Shown here: one piece after another, positions 50,910 through 60,867 of the stretch | Layout of the letters: each line of letters opens with the position of its first letter | Numbering within the stretch: position 1 is the first letter of the stretch | Assembly: GCA_031277315.1 (NCBI GenBank) | Contig: JAITMP010000037.1 | Coordinates: 1-60,893 of the forward strand | Origin: Zoogloeaceae bacterium | GTDB lineage: Bacteria > Pseudomonadota > Gammaproteobacteria > Burkholderiales > Rhodocyclaceae | Direction of reading: 5' to 3' | DNA length: 60,893 bases | Position numbers and translations under genes: made by a program | Notes under the pieces: generated by a model | Seen by the model: the letters and a program-made list of their open reading frames with translations, nothing else | Databases searched by the model: none | What the model was told of the DNA's origin: nothing

Positions 50910-52445
50910 ATGGCTCTTTTACCGAGAAGTTTTCCCACCGTCGTGCATATGCTGCAGGAAGCGGCGCGGCAGGCGGGCGATCATGAGGCGCTGGTGTCCG
51001 AGGGCGAGCGCCTGACGTATGCCGACTATCAATCCTGCGCCGCCGGTTTCGCGGAGGAATTGATCCGCCTCGGCGCCGCCGGCGAGCGCGTCGCGCTGCT
51101 GATGGGCAACTCCATTGATTTGTGCATCGCCCTGTTCGGCACGCACGCCGCGCAAGCCGTCACCGTGCCGCTCAATCCGGCCTATACCGAACGCGAGCTG
51201 CGCCAGATTCTCACTGACGCGCAGCCGCATGTGCTGCTCTACGATTCAGTCAGCGCCGCCGTTGCCGCGCCGCTCGCGGCGGAATTGAAAGTGCCGCATG
51301 TCATGCGGATCGGCGAGGCGGGGAGAAGGCTCGATGCCTGGCGCGGCAAGGGTCTGGCCCTGCCGCCGCTGCCGACGCCGGAGCAGACCGCGTGCGTGCA
51401 ATATACCGGCGGCACGACGGGGCGCTCGAAAGGCGTGCAACTGAGCCATCGTTCGATGGCGATCAATGTCGCCCAGCGCGAAGCCGTGCTGCCGACGCGT
51501 ACCGGCATCGAGCGCCTGCTGTGCGTGATGCCGCTGTTTCACACCTATGCCAACGCCATGTGCCTGCTCAACATGGCGGCGTGCCGGGGCACGCTGGCGC
51601 TGGTGCCGCGCTACAACGCCGAAACGCTGCTGCAATTGCTCGTCACCGAACGCATCACCATTTTCGCCGGCAGCCCGACGCTGTTTACCAGCCTGATGAA
51701 TTCCGCCGAGTTCGCCAAGGCCGATTTTTCCACCTTGCATGTGTCCTATTCCGGCTCGTCGGCGCTGCCGGAGGCGCTGTTCAAGCGCTGGGAAGAAGCC
51801 ACCGGCGCGCCGGTCGTCGAGGGCTACGGACAAACCGAATCCGGCCCGGTGGTTTCCTTCAATCCGCTGAGCGGAGTGCGCAAGCCCGCCTCGGTCGGTG
51901 TGCCCCTGCCGGAAACCGAAGTGCAGATCGTCGATCTGGCTTCGGGCGAAACCGTGCTGCCGGTTGGCGAGCGCGGCGAAATCAGGGTGCGCGGCCCGCA
52001 GGTGATGAACGGCTATCGCAACCTGCCCGCCGAAACCGCCGCCGCCCTGCGCGGCGGGTGGCTGTATACCGGCGACATCGGCGAGTTCGACGCCGACGGC
52101 TATCTCTATATCCGCGACCGCAAGAAAGAGATGATCAAGGTTTCCGGCTTCAACGTCTTTCCGCGCGAAGTGGAGGAAGTGCTGTATGCCCATCCGATGG
52201 TTTCGGAAGCCGCCGTCATCGGCCTGCCGGATGCGCGCAAGGGCGAAAGGGTGCTCGCCTACGCCGTGCTGCGGCGGGACGCCGCCATCGACGCGGCGGC
52301 GCTGATCGACTACTGCCGCCAGCAACTGGCCGGCTACAAGGTTCCGGGCGAGATCCGCATCGTCGACGCCCTGCCGAAAACCCGCGTCGGCAAGGCCGAC
52401 AAGCTGCGCATGCGCGACATCGCGCTGGCGAACGCCTCAAACTAG
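50910..52445 (+). CDS. AMP-forming acyl-CoA ligase
   Basis: 511 residues from ATG 50910 after acaggag. AMP-binding motif VQYTGGTTGRSKGV (about residue 161), EGYGQTESGP, GWLYTGDIGEFDADGYLYIRDRKKEMIKVSGFNVFPREVEEV and a C-terminal PKTRVGKADKLRMR with the catalytic Lys. It activates a carboxylic acid with ATP and CoA; chain type is unresolved. Cotranscribed with the acyl-CoA dehydrogenase, 46 bp gap. Its 3' end overlaps the convergent Mrp gene by 9 bp. Confidence 0.93.
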   Translation: MALLPRSFPTVVHMLQEAARQAGDHEALVSEGERLTYADYQSCAAGFAEELIRLGAAGERVALLMGNSIDLCIALFGTHAAQAVTVPLNPAYTERELRQILTDAQPHVLLYDSVSAAVAAPLAAELKVPHVMRIGEAGRRLDAWRGKGLALPPLPTPEQTACVQYTGGTTGRSKGVQLSHRSMAINVAQREAVLPTRTGIERLLCVMPLFHTYANAMCLLNMAACRGTLALVPRYNAETLLQLLVTERITIFAGSPTLFTSLMNSAEFAKADFSTLHVSYSGSSALPEALFKRWEEATGAPVVEGYGQTESGPVVSFNPLSGVRKPASVGVPLPETEVQIVDLASGETVLPVGERGEIRVRGPQVMNGYRNLPAETAAALRGGWLYTGDIGEFDADGYLYIRDRKKEMIKVSGFNVFPREVEEVLYAHPMVSEAAVIGLPDARKGERVLAYAVLRRDAAIDAAALIDYCRQQLAGYKVPGEIRIVDALPKTRVGKADKLRMRDIALANASN

Positions 52446-52817
52446 ACTGTCATCGGCCACCGGCGATTTGCCGGCGCGAGCGTTTCCGCCGCCACCGCCG
52501 CCACCGCTGCCCTCGCCGCGAAACAGGGCGGCGCGCATGAGGAGCATGGTGGTGACCGGCGAGGTGATGAGAAGAAAGAGGGTAATCAGCAGTTCGTGGA
52601 TAACGGGCCGTCCGGCGGCGGCTGATGACGTGAGCATCGAGGCAATGAGGACGCAGCCGGCGCCCAGCGTGTTGCCCATCGTTGGCGCGTGGATGCGGGC
52701 GTAGAAGGAATCCAGACGCAGCAGGCCGAGCGAGCCGATCAGCGCCAGCAGGCCGCCGGCGATCAGCAGCAGCGCGGCGGGCAGGGCGATCCAGTCCGGC
52801 ATCGCGGCGGCGCTCAT
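52437..52817 (-). CDS. mnhG: Na+/H+ antiporter subunit G (Mrp/Mnh)
   Basis: 126 residues from ATG 52817. Three hydrophobic helices (LPAALLLIAGGLLALIGSLGLLRLDSFYARIHAPTMGNTLGAGCVLIASML) with the conserved FYARIHAPT sequence of MnhG. The frame extends upstream to 53099 but overlaps mnhF in another phase. The start overlaps the stop of mnhF (ATGA). The tail is Gly-rich. It is the last gene of a six-gene Mrp operon that exports Na+ or K+. Confidence 0.9.
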   Translation of the reverse strand: MSAAAMPDWIALPAALLLIAGGLLALIGSLGLLRLDSFYARIHAPTMGNTLGAGCVLIASMLTSSAAAGRPVIHELLITLFLLITSPVTTMLLMRAALFRGEGSGGGGGGGNARAGKSPVADDSLV

Positions 52818-53095
52818 GGCTCGATGACCTCGCCGCGCAGCAGGAACTTCGCCATCGCCGCCGAACCGACGAAGCCGAACAGCGCGATCAGGAGCGCGAT
52901 GTCGAAATAGATCGCCGAGCCGATGCCGATGCCGAGCATCAGGATCGACAACATGCCGTTGATATACAGGGCGTCGAAGGCGAGGATGCGATCCTGCGCC
53001 GCCGGGCCGCGCATCAGACGGATCGCCGCGCACAGCATGCCGGTGGCGAAGCAAGCAAGGGCGAAATGCACCGCCCAGTCGAGAAAGGCGCTCAT
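52814..53095 (-). CDS. mnhF: Na+/H+ antiporter subunit F (Mrp/Mnh)
   Basis: 93 residues, three hydrophobic helices, RLMRGPAAQDRILAFDALYINGMLSILMLGIGIGSAIYFDIALLIALFGFVGSAAMAKFLLRGEVIE matching the MnhF pattern with its conserved RGP..DR. Overlaps both neighbours by 4 bp (ATGA), as is usual in Mrp operons. It is one of the small subunits needed for an assembled antiporter. Confidence 0.93.
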   Translation of the reverse strand: MSAFLDWAVHFALACFATGMLCAAIRLMRGPAAQDRILAFDALYINGMLSILMLGIGIGSAIYFDIALLIALFGFVGSAAMAKFLLRGEVIEP

Positions 53096-53574
53096 TCAAA
53101 AATCTCCATCAGGGGGCGTTCGTAGCGTTGCGTGATGACGCGCAGCCAGGTGGCTTCATCCTGCAGATCCAGCACGTGCAGCGTCAGCACATTCTCGCGC
53201 GGGTCGTGATGGGCGAAGACGGTGCCGGGGGTGGCGGTGATGATGATCGAGAGCGCCGCCAGTCCGTGCGGATCGCGCAGGGCGAGGGGAATTTTCAGGA
53301 AGCCGACCTTCGGCTGCTGGCGCACGGTGCCGAGGATGATCTGGCCCACCGCCAGATTCGAGCGGATAACGTCACACAAAACGTGCCAGCACAGCAGAAG
53401 CGCCGTGCCGAGGCGGCGCGGCCGCGCCGCCAGCGGGCGCAGCGTGCGCGCCAGACGGCTGACCAGCACGGCGAAGAGCAGGCCGAGCAGCCATTGATGC
53501 GGCGCCAGCGATTCATTCACCAGCAGCCACATCAGCAGCAGCAGGGCTTCCATCAGCGGGAATTTCCTTGTCAT
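53092..53574 (-). CDS. mnhE: Na+/H+ antiporter subunit E (Mrp/Mnh)
   Basis: 160 residues from ATG 53574 (frame extends to 53658 inside mnhD). Hydrophobic N-terminus (ALLLLMWLLVNESLAPHQWLLGLLFAVLV) and the MnhE domain with SNLAVGQIILG and the cytoplasmic TPGTVFAHHDPRENVLTLHVLD. Coupled to the genes on either side by ATGA overlaps. Confidence 0.92.
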   Translation of the reverse strand: MTRKFPLMEALLLLMWLLVNESLAPHQWLLGLLFAVLVSRLARTLRPLAARPRRLGTALLLCWHVLCDVIRSNLAVGQIILGTVRQQPKVGFLKIPLALRDPHGLAALSIIITATPGTVFAHHDPRENVLTLHVLDLQDEATWLRVITQRYERPLMEIFE

Positions 53575-55193
53575 GGCGCGAGCGCCGCCGGCGCGGGCGG
53601 GATGACGGAGCGGATGTACGCGCCGGCGTCGTAGAGGGAATTCGAGGCGGCGCTGCAATATGCCAGCGTCGTTTCAGGCGCCAGCGCCATCCACTGGCAG
53701 ATCAGCAGCAGCGCCGCGACCGGGCCGGCTTCCAGCCATTGCAGGCGCGGCGGCTCGCGCTCCATATCCCAGAACACGCGGATGCCGAGGCGCGAGAGCG
53801 CGATCAGGCCGGCCATGCCGGAGAGCAGCAGGGCGACGATGAACAGCCCGACGTGCGGCAGCGGCGCATTCGGCAGCGAAGCGAGCGACGCGCCCAGCAG
53901 CGCGAATTTGCCGACGAAGCCGGACAGCGGCGGCAGGCCGGTCAACAGCAGCACGCAGGCGACGAAGGCGAGGCCGAGAAAAGCCATCGCCGCCGGAATG
54001 GCGACGCCGGCCATTTCGTCCGGGTGTTCGGAATCGTGCTGCCCGGCTTCCATGCCGAACGCTTCCTGACTGATGGCCAGCATGTCGGCGCTTTGCTTGC
54101 GGTTGCGCTCCGCCATTTCGATCAGCATGAAGAACGCGCCGCCGCCGAGCACTGAACTGATCAGATAGTAGATCGCCGGCCCCGTCAGCAGCGTGCCGGT
54201 GAAGCCGAAGGATGTCAGCAGCGTGCCGGAAGAAACGATGACCAGAAACGCGGCCAGATGATCGAGCCGCTGCGCGCTGAGAACGCCCATCGTGCCCACC
54301 GCCATCGTCACCAGTCCGCAATAGAACAGCCAGGTGCCGCCGAACGGCGCCGGCGCGACGCCGCTTTCCTGCAACAGCACGCCCAGACGCAGCAACACAT
54401 ACACGCCGACCTTGGTCAGGATGGCGAAGATCGCGCCGACCGGCGGCGCCGCGTTGCCGTAGGCCGCCGGCAGCCAGAAATTCAGCGGCCAGGCGCCGGC
54501 CTTGACGAGAAACGCGACGCCGAGAATCGCCGCCGCGACGTGGAACAACTGGTGGTCGCTGGCGTCGAGCGCGGCCACGCGCAGCGGCAGTTCGGCCAGA
54601 TTCAGCGTACCGGTGAGGCCGTAGACCAGCGCCGCCGCGATGAGGAAAAACAGCGAGGCAAGCAGATTGACCACGATGTAATGCAGCCCGGCGCGCACGC
54701 GCGAGCCGCCCGAGCCGTGCAAGACGAGGCCGTAGGAAGCGGCCAGCATCACCTCGAAAAAAACGAACAGATTGAACAGATCGCCGGTCAGAAACGTGCC
54801 GTTCAGACCCATCAACAGAAACTGGAACAGCGGCAGAAAGTGCACGCCGGCTTTTTCCCAGCGGGCGACCGAATACACCAGCGCCGCCAGGCCGAGCGTG
54901 GCGGTCAGCGCCAGCATCACCGCCGCCAGCCGGTCGACGACCAACACGATGCCGAACGGCGCCGCCCAGCCGCCGAGCGCGTAAATGCCGACCGCGCCCG
55001 GCCACGGCATCGTCAGGCGGCCATCCGCCGCCGCCAGCAACGCGAACGCGGCGGCGCATTGCAGCAGCACGGAAACGAATGACAACGCGATGCGCGGCCC
55101 GTGCCGGCTGTCGCTCGACAACAGCAACAACGCGCCGGCAAGCATCGGCGTCAGAATCGGCAGGATCGGCAGATGGTGCAGCCAGTGCGTCAT
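53571..55193 (-). CDS. mnhD: Na+/H+ antiporter subunit D (Mrp/Mnh; NuoN-like)
   Basis: 540 residues from ATG 55193 (the frame extends to 55235, overlapping mnhC). About 14 helices of the proton-antiporter family; the Lys-containing FLVKAGAWPLNFWLPAAYGNAAPPVGAIFAILTKVGVYVLLRLGVLL segment (around residues 230-280) carries the conserved KAGAWPLNFWLP pattern of MrpD. It translocates ions together with subunit A. Confidence 0.94.
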   Translation of the reverse strand: MTHWLHHLPILPILTPMLAGALLLLSSDSRHGPRIALSFVSVLLQCAAAFALLAAADGRLTMPWPGAVGIYALGGWAAPFGIVLVVDRLAAVMLALTATLGLAALVYSVARWEKAGVHFLPLFQFLLMGLNGTFLTGDLFNLFVFFEVMLAASYGLVLHGSGGSRVRAGLHYIVVNLLASLFFLIAAALVYGLTGTLNLAELPLRVAALDASDHQLFHVAAAILGVAFLVKAGAWPLNFWLPAAYGNAAPPVGAIFAILTKVGVYVLLRLGVLLQESGVAPAPFGGTWLFYCGLVTMAVGTMGVLSAQRLDHLAAFLVIVSSGTLLTSFGFTGTLLTGPAIYYLISSVLGGGAFFMLIEMAERNRKQSADMLAISQEAFGMEAGQHDSEHPDEMAGVAIPAAMAFLGLAFVACVLLLTGLPPLSGFVGKFALLGASLASLPNAPLPHVGLFIVALLLSGMAGLIALSRLGIRVFWDMEREPPRLQWLEAGPVAALLLICQWMALAPETTLAYCSAASNSLYDAGAYIRSVIPPAPAALAP

Positions 55194-55209
55194 GTGCGAT
55201 GGGCTTTCA

Positions 55210-55566
55210 CTATTCCTCCGGCTCCTCGCCATCAACGTGGTCGGTGCCGGAGAAGCCGCGCGAGGCGAGCAGAACGACGAGGAACAGGGCGGTGGTGGCG
55301 AAGCCGATGACGATGGCGGTCAGCACCAGCGCCTGCGGCAGCGGATCGGTGTACAGCGCCGGATTGCCGCCCAGCGCTGGCGTGATGACCGGCGGCGCGC
55401 CCAGCCGCAGGCGGCCCATGCCGAAGATGAACAGGTTGACGGCGTAGGCGAGCAGCGAGAGGCCGATGATGATCTGAAAGGTGCGCGGGCGCAGGATCAG
55501 GTAAAGGCCGGCGGCGGCCATGATGCCGACGGCCAGCGAGAAAATGAGTTCCATTGACAATGTCAT
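55210..55566 (-). CDS. mnhC: Na+/H+ antiporter subunit C (Mrp/Mnh; NuoK-like)
   Basis: 118 residues, three helices, NuoK-like with [42 protein letters not shown] and [28 protein letters not shown]. The [14 protein letters not shown] block is typical of MnhC. The start overlaps the stop of the AB gene. Confidence 0.95.
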   Translation of the reverse strand: MTLSMELIFSLAVGIMAAAGLYLILRPRTFQIIIGLSLLAYAVNLFIFGMGRLRLGAPPVITPALGGNPALYTDPLPQALVLTAIVIGFATTALFLVVLLASRGFSGTDHVDGEEPEE

Positions 55567-58520
55567 TGCGCGGCTCCGCTCACGGTGCTGCTTATGGTGC
55601 TGCCCACGGTGTTACTTATGGCCGCGCCGGTTTCTGTTCTGCGGTGCAGGTTGCGCAGCGACTGGTGGGCCAGCGCCACCAGTATCAGCACCGTCGCGCC
55701 GACCACCAGCAGGTAGACGCCGATGTCGAACAGCAGCACGGTCGACAGGTGAATTTCGCCGACGAGCGGCAGGCTGCCGTGCCAGGCTTGGCTGGCGAGG
55801 AAGGGGTCGCCGCCGGGGTTGCCGGATACGGCGGCCATGATGCCGGCGGCGGCGGCGCAGAGCAGCCCGGCGGTGATCCAGTAGAGGGGATGAATGCGCA
55901 GGCGGGATTCGACCCAGACGGCGCCGCTGACGATGTATTGCAGGATGATGGCGGTGGCGAAGATCAGCCCGCCGACGAAGCCGCCGCCGGGCGCGTTGTG
56001 GCCGCGCAGCAGGAAAAACAGCGAGATCATGAGCGCCATCGGCAGCAGCAGGCGCACCAGCACGGCGGGCAGCATCAGATAGCCGGTCGGCAGACTGGCG
56101 GCGGGGTCCGGCTTCGGCGCTGCGTCGCGGATCTGCTGCGCGGGCAATGCCATGCTCTCCGGCGCCGGGCGGAAGCGGCGCAGGAGCGCGAACACCGTCA
56201 GCGCGACGATGGCCACCACGGTGATTTCGCCGAAGGTGTCGAAGCCGCGAAAGTCGACCAGAATCACGTTCACCACGTTCAGTCCGCCGCCTTGCGGCAG
56301 CGATTGCGCGACGAAGAAGGGCGCGATGCCGTCGACGGGCGGGCGGGTGAGCATGGCGTAGGTCAACGCGGCGATGCCGCCGCCGCCGGCGATGGCGATG
56401 AGGAGATCGCGCAGACGGCGCAGGCGCGCGCGCGGCGCTTCCGCCTTGCCGGCGCGGAAACGCGCATCGCGGCGCGGCAGCCAACGCAGGCCGAGCAGGA
56501 TCAAGACGGCGGTGACGACTTCGACCGCAAGCTGCGTCAGCGCCAGATCGGGCGCCGAGAACCAGACGAAGGTGAGGCTCGTCGCCAGCCCCGCGCCGCC
56601 GGCGAGAATCAGCGCCGCCAGCCGGTGCAGCTTGGCTTGCCATGCCGCCGCCACCGCGCAGAGTGCGCCGACCACCCACAGCAGGGCGAAAGCCGGATCG
56701 GTTTCCGTCGGTGTTTGCGCGCCAAACAACAGCGGCCCATTATTGGTAGATGAGGCGAACGGGGTGAACGGCAGCAGGCTGCCGCCGATGACGACCAGCA
56801 CGATGACCAGCAACTGTCTTTGCAGCCGCTGCGACGTCAGACGGCCGAGCAGCCATTCGGAAAGAATGCTGACGGCGTTCAGCAGCCGGTTGAAGAAGCG
56901 TTTGCCGTCGATTCTTTCGAGCAGCGGAATGCGCTCGCTGCGCCGCCCGATGCAGGGCAGGTAGAGCATGACGCCGCCCATCAGCGCGGTGAGGCTCATG
57001 TACAGCGGCAGGTTGAGGCCGTGCCAGATGGCGAGGTCATAATCCGGCGCGGCGGCGCCGAGCAGGGCGTCGGTCGCCGCGCGCAGGAAAGGGCCGACGG
57101 TCTGCGCCGGCAGCATGCCGACCAGCAGGCAGGCGGCAACGAGGAGGGCGCTCGGCAGCAGCATCCAGCGCGTCGGTTCGTGCGGCTGGTGCGGCAGATC
57201 GGCGGCGGGCGGGCCGAAGAACACCTGATGCACGAAGCGCAGCGAATAGGCCACGCTCAACATGCCGGCCAGCGTCGCCGCCACCGGCAGCAGCAGACGC
57301 TGCCACTCCGGCCGCGCCAGGAAAACGGTTTCGGCGAAAAACATTTCCTTCGACAAAAAGCCGTTCAGTAGCGGCACGCCGGCCATCGCGGCGGCAGCGA
57401 CGAGCGCCAGCGTGGCGGTGATCGGCATCGCCCGGTAGAGGCCGGAGAGTCGGTTGACGTCGCGCGTGCCGGTTTCGTGATCGACAATGCCGGCGGCCAT
57501 GAACAGCGACGCCTTGAAGGTGGCGTGATTGACCATGTGGAAGACGGCGGCGACCAGCGCCAGTTCGCTGTTCATGCCGAGCAGCAAGGTAATCAGGCCG
57601 AGGTGGCTGATGGTCGAATACGCCAGCACGCCCTTCATGTCGTTCTGGAACAGCGCCAGATAGCCGCCGATCAGCAAGGTGCACAAACCGGCGCCGCCGA
57701 TCAGCCAGAACCACAAATCGCTGCCAGCCAGCGCCGGCCACAGGCGGGCGAGCAGAAACACGCCCGCCTTCACCATCGTCGCCGAATGCAGATAGGCCGA
57801 CACCGGCGTCGGCGCCGCCATCGCGTGCGGCAGCCAGAAATGGAAAGGGAACTGCGCGCTCTTGGACAGCGCGCCGATGGCGATCAGGCCGACGATGGCC
57901 GGATACCAGGCATGCGCCTTGATCTCTTCGCTGGCGGCGAGCACCGCGTCGAGATCGTAGCTGCCGACGATGTGGCCGATCAGCAGCACGCCGCCGAGCA
58001 GCGCCAGACCGCCCATGCCGGTGACGGTGAGCGCCATGCGCGCGCCGGCGCGGGCGTCGCGGCGATGGTGCCAGTAGGCGATCAGCATGAAGGAGGCGAG
58101 GCTCGTCAGTTCCCAGAACATCGCCAACTGCAACAGGTTGCCGGAGAGCACGACGCCGAGCATGGTGCCCATGAAGGCGAGGAAGAAGGAAAAGAAGCGC
58201 GGCACCGGATCGGACGGCGACATGTAATAGCGGGCGTAAATCACCACCAGCATGCCGATCAGCGACACCAGCATGGCGAACAGCCAGGCGAAGCCGTCCA
58301 TGCGCAACTGGAAATCAATACCGAGCGTCGGCAGCCAGGGCAGCGTCAGGCGCAACACGCCGTCGGTGGCAAGTTGCGGATACTGGGCGGCGGTCAGCAC
58401 GGCAACCGTCAGCGCGATGATGCCCGCCAGCCAGGCTTCTGCGTTGCGCGCATGGGCGGGGAGAAGCGCCGCGCACAGGCTGCCGATGAAGGGGAGCAAT
58501 ACGATCGGAAGCAAAATCAT
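55563..58520 (-). CDS. mnhA: Na+/H+ antiporter subunit A fused to subunit B (MrpAB/PhaAB type)
   Basis: 985 residues. The N-terminal about 500 are NuoL-like ([78 protein letters not shown]), followed by the MrpA extension and, from about residue 845, a MnhB domain ([36 protein letters not shown]). Separate MrpB is therefore absent, making this the group 2 six-gene form. The complex exchanges Na+/K+ for protons, aiding salt and pH homeostasis; bicarbonate uptake or energy coupling in anaerobic growth is speculative. Confidence 0.94.
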   Translation of the reverse strand: MILLPIVLLPFIGSLCAALLPAHARNAEAWLAGIIALTVAVLTAAQYPQLATDGVLRLTLPWLPTLGIDFQLRMDGFAWLFAMLVSLIGMLVVIYARYYMSPSDPVPRFFSFFLAFMGTMLGVVLSGNLLQLAMFWELTSLASFMLIAYWHHRRDARAGARMALTVTGMGGLALLGGVLLIGHIVGSYDLDAVLAASEEIKAHAWYPAIVGLIAIGALSKSAQFPFHFWLPHAMAAPTPVSAYLHSATMVKAGVFLLARLWPALAGSDLWFWLIGGAGLCTLLIGGYLALFQNDMKGVLAYSTISHLGLITLLLGMNSELALVAAVFHMVNHATFKASLFMAAGIVDHETGTRDVNRLSGLYRAMPITATLALVAAAAMAGVPLLNGFLSKEMFFAETVFLARPEWQRLLLPVAATLAGMLSVAYSLRFVHQVFFGPPAADLPHQPHEPTRWMLLPSALLVAACLLVGMLPAQTVGPFLRAATDALLGAAAPDYDLAIWHGLNLPLYMSLTALMGGVMLYLPCIGRRSERIPLLERIDGKRFFNRLLNAVSILSEWLLGRLTSQRLQRQLLVIVLVVIGGSLLPFTPFASSTNNGPLLFGAQTPTETDPAFALLWVVGALCAVAAAWQAKLHRLAALILAGGAGLATSLTFVWFSAPDLALTQLAVEVVTAVLILLGLRWLPRRDARFRAGKAEAPRARLRRLRDLLIAIAGGGGIAALTYAMLTRPPVDGIAPFFVAQSLPQGGGLNVVNVILVDFRGFDTFGEITVVAIVALTVFALLRRFRPAPESMALPAQQIRDAAPKPDPAASLPTGYLMLPAVLVRLLLPMALMISLFFLLRGHNAPGGGFVGGLIFATAIILQYIVSGAVWVESRLRIHPLYWITAGLLCAAAAGIMAAVSGNPGGDPFLASQAWHGSLPLVGEIHLSTVLLFDIGVYLLVVGATVLILVALAHQSLRNLHRRTETGAAISNTVGSTISSTVSGAAQ

Positions 58521-58560
58521 GCGCCCGAGTCTAACCGACGCAGGCGCACATTGGGGCGCG

Positions 58561-58596
58561 AATTAGGGTGGGAATTAGGGTGGGAATTGGGGTGGG
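58561..58596 (+). repeat. Three 12-bp tandem repeats AATTAGGGTGGG, G4-prone
   Basis: aattagggtggg occurs at 58561-58572 and 58573-58584 and aattggggtggg at 58585-58596, then aattttttt. Runs GGG-T-GGG-N4/5 could fold as a G-quadruplex in the plus strand, which is the template for the minus-strand Mrp operon. The array lies between the pta-like gene and mnhA. Confidence 0.75.
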
Positions 58597-58646
58597 AATT
58601 TTTTTGGATTGGGGCGGGCGCGGCTAACCCCGAATCACTATTGCCG

Positions 58647-59624
58647 CTACGCCCTCACCGGCCGCGTGCGCGCCAGATAGTCGGCGTAGATCGCCGCGAC
58701 TGCGCATGAGGCGAGGCGCGAGCGTTCGCTGTCGGCGCGGCTGGTGAGAATGATCGGCACGCGCGCGCCGAGCACGATGCCGGCTGCGCCGGCGTCGGCG
58801 AGAAACACGAGATTCTTCGCCAGCATGTTGCCGGCTTCCAGATCAGGCACCACCAGCACCTGCGCCCGTCCCGCCACCGGCGAGACGATGCCCTTGATGC
58901 GCGCCGCTTCCTCGCTGATGGCGTTGTCCATCGCCAGCGGGCCGTCGAGAATGCCGCCCTTGATCTGGCCGCGATGGGCCATCTTGCACAGGGCGGCGGC
59001 GTCCAGCGTGCCGGGGATGACGGGATTGATCTGCTCCACCGCCGACAGAATCGCCACGCGCGGTTCGCCCAGACCGAGGCCGATGTGCAGGTCGATGGCG
59101 TTGCGCACGATGTCGGCCTTGGTGGTCAGGTCGGGAAAGATGTTCACGGCGGCGTCGGTGATGAACAGCGGATAGGGGTAGCGCGGCACGTCCATGATGA
59201 AGACATGGCTGATGCGCCGGTCGGTGCGCAGCCCGGTCGCGTGCGCCACCACCTCGTGCATCAACTCGTCGGTATGCAGGCTGCCTTTCATCAACAGACT
59301 GGCGCGGCCGCCGCGCACCAGCGCCACGGCTTCCGCCGCCGAGGCGTGGCTGTGCGGCGTATCGACGATCTCCAGACCGTCGAGGTTGAAGGCGCATTTT
59401 TTCGCCGTGGCTTCGATCCGCGCGCGCGGGCCGACCAGAATCGGTTTCAGCAGGCCCAGCCGCGCCGCCTCCACCGCCGCGCCGAGCGAGGTTTCGTCGC
59501 ATGGATGCGCCACGGCGCAAGTGATCGCGGGCAGGGCGCCGGCGGCGGCGACCAGCCGGGCATAGTGCTTGCGCACCGTGGCGGATGAGGGGGATGCGGC
59601 GGCGGTGTCGGATGAAGTTTTCAT
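58647..59624 (-). CDS. Phosphate acetyl/butyryltransferase-family protein
   Basis: 325 residues of the PTA_PTB family: CAVAHPCDETSLGAAVEAARLGLLKPILVGP, VALVRGGRASLLMKGSLHTDELMHEVV, FITDAAVNIFPDLTTKADIVRNAIDLHIGLGL, VSPVAGRAQVLVVPDLEAGNMLAKNLVFLADAGAAGIVLGARVPIILTSRAD. It should interconvert acyl-CoA and acyl-phosphate. The start overlaps the stop of the PhaC/PhaZ-like gene (ATGA), so the two are linked; acetate kinase is not present. Short form, so it may prefer butyryl or other short acyl groups. Confidence 0.9.
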   Translation of the reverse strand: MKTSSDTAAASPSSATVRKHYARLVAAAGALPAITCAVAHPCDETSLGAAVEAARLGLLKPILVGPRARIEATAKKCAFNLDGLEIVDTPHSHASAAEAVALVRGGRASLLMKGSLHTDELMHEVVAHATGLRTDRRISHVFIMDVPRYPYPLFITDAAVNIFPDLTTKADIVRNAIDLHIGLGLGEPRVAILSAVEQINPVIPGTLDAAALCKMAHRGQIKGGILDGPLAMDNAISEEAARIKGIVSPVAGRAQVLVVPDLEAGNMLAKNLVFLADAGAAGIVLGARVPIILTSRADSERSRLASCAVAAIYADYLARTRPVRA

Positions 59625-60745
59625 TGGGCAATAATCCAGTGTGCGATTTCGGGCCAGTGTTCCTTGAGCGTGCGGCTGCCCATGAACAAACCGATATGTC
59701 CGCCCGGCACGGTCTTGCTCATGATCCGCTCCCTGGGCGTACTGACGTAACGAGCGGCGCCGAGCACCTGCTCCGGCGTCGTGATGTCATCCGACTCGCC
59801 GCCCAGCAGATACAGCGGGCAGGTGATCGCCTTCAGATTGATCGCGCGGCCCAGCGCCACGAATTCGCCCTTGGCAAGGCGGTTTTCCTTGAAAAGCTGC
59901 TCGATGACACATAGATACCAGCGCCCCGGCAGGTCCAGCGGATGCTCGTACCAGCTCTTGAAGGTTTCTTCTTTCCTGATGTAGGCCGGGTCGTCGATAT
60001 TCTCGTACAGGTCGATGTGATCCTTCACGTAGTGGTCGACCGGGTGCATGTTCTTCCAGTCTTGCAACATGAATTTGCCCAGCATGAGGCCGTCCCCGAG
60101 TTCCACCAGTTCCTCGTAGAATGACATCGGCGAGGCGTGCGCCATGCGCTTGATGGGGCCGTTGCCGGCGTCGGTGTCGATCGGCGCGCCGGCCAGCGTC
60201 AGCGAATGCACCTTGTCCGGAAAGCGCGCCGCGAGCATCGCCGAAGTCCAGCCGCCCTGACACAGGCCGACCAGATTCACCTTGCCGCCCAGATCGTCAA
60301 TGGCGGTCAGCAGTTGCGCAAGATAGTCGTCGACGTCGAGATCCTTCATGTCGGCGCTGGCTGATTTCCAGTCGGTCAGCGCAACGTGGGAATGGCCGTT
60401 GGCAAGCAGCGTTTCGATCAGGCTTTGTCCCTTGTCGTAATCGGCGATTACCGCGGTGTGGCCGGCATAGGGCGCATTCACCAGCGTCGGGATGGACGCG
60501 CTGCCGGGTTGGCCGTAATCGCGCAGCGTCATCGTGCGCAACTCAAGCCGTGCCGTGTTCGGTGTCGCCAGCTTGGGCCGCAGTTCGGCCTTGATGCGGA
60601 TTTCTTCCTCGACAAACTTGATGTTCCGTGCGTAGAACGCCTCCCCCGCTTCGGCCAGTTGCGCCGCCATCGCCACCGGCCAGAAAGCCGGCACGCAGGT
60701 CAGCGAGAAATCGGACGCTTTCGCGACGGGGTTTTTCGACGACAT
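59621..60745 (-). CDS. PhaC/PhaZ-like alpha/beta hydrolase (PHB depolymerase-type)
   Basis: 374 residues. The nucleophile box is GLCQGGWTS with Cys (PhaC-like box G-x-C-x-G), followed by acid and His in GGESDDITTPEQVL and VPGGHIGLF. The N-terminus has an ARNIKFVEEEIRIK region instead of the full PhaC_N domain. Shorter than class I PhaC; similar proteins are annotated as intracellular PHB depolymerase or class III-like synthase. Overlap with a pta-like gene hints at hydrolysis or thiolysis of PHB to acyl-CoA/acyl-P. Confidence 0.82.
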   Translation of the reverse strand: MSSKNPVAKASDFSLTCVPAFWPVAMAAQLAEAGEAFYARNIKFVEEEIRIKAELRPKLATPNTARLELRTMTLRDYGQPGSASIPTLVNAPYAGHTAVIADYDKGQSLIETLLANGHSHVALTDWKSASADMKDLDVDDYLAQLLTAIDDLGGKVNLVGLCQGGWTSAMLAARFPDKVHSLTLAGAPIDTDAGNGPIKRMAHASPMSFYEELVELGDGLMLGKFMLQDWKNMHPVDHYVKDHIDLYENIDDPAYIRKEETFKSWYEHPLDLPGRWYLCVIEQLFKENRLAKGEFVALGRAINLKAITCPLYLLGGESDDITTPEQVLGAARYVSTPRERIMSKTVPGGHIGLFMGSRTLKEHWPEIAHWIIAQ

Positions 60746-60761
60746 CCCGGATTCCTGTCAG

Positions 60762-60835
60762 TGGAGCGGGTGAAGGGAATCGAACCCTCGTATGCAGCTT
60801 GGGAAGCTGCCGTTCTGCCATTGAACTACACCCGC
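60762..60835 (-). tRNA. tRNA-Gly (anticodon CCC)
   Basis: The complement folds as a cloverleaf: acceptor GCGGGTG/CACCCGC, T-loop GGGTTCGATTCCC, anticodon arm GCAGC-TTCCCAA-GCTGC with anticodon CCC (reads GGG), D-arm GTTCAATGGCAGAAC, and an encoded CCA at the 3' end (60762-60764). It closely resembles E. coli glyU. No integrase or direct repeat is seen around it. Confidence 0.95.
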
Positions 60836-60867
60836 GGAGAGCGCATTCTACCTGTTAGAATTCCGGC

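Noticed and set aside
49028-50938. 636-codon minus-strand ORF
   Set aside because: Shadow of the acyl-CoA dehydrogenase.
60762-60835. Integration site at tRNA-Gly
   Set aside because: No integrase and no repeated tRNA 3' end was seen in the window.
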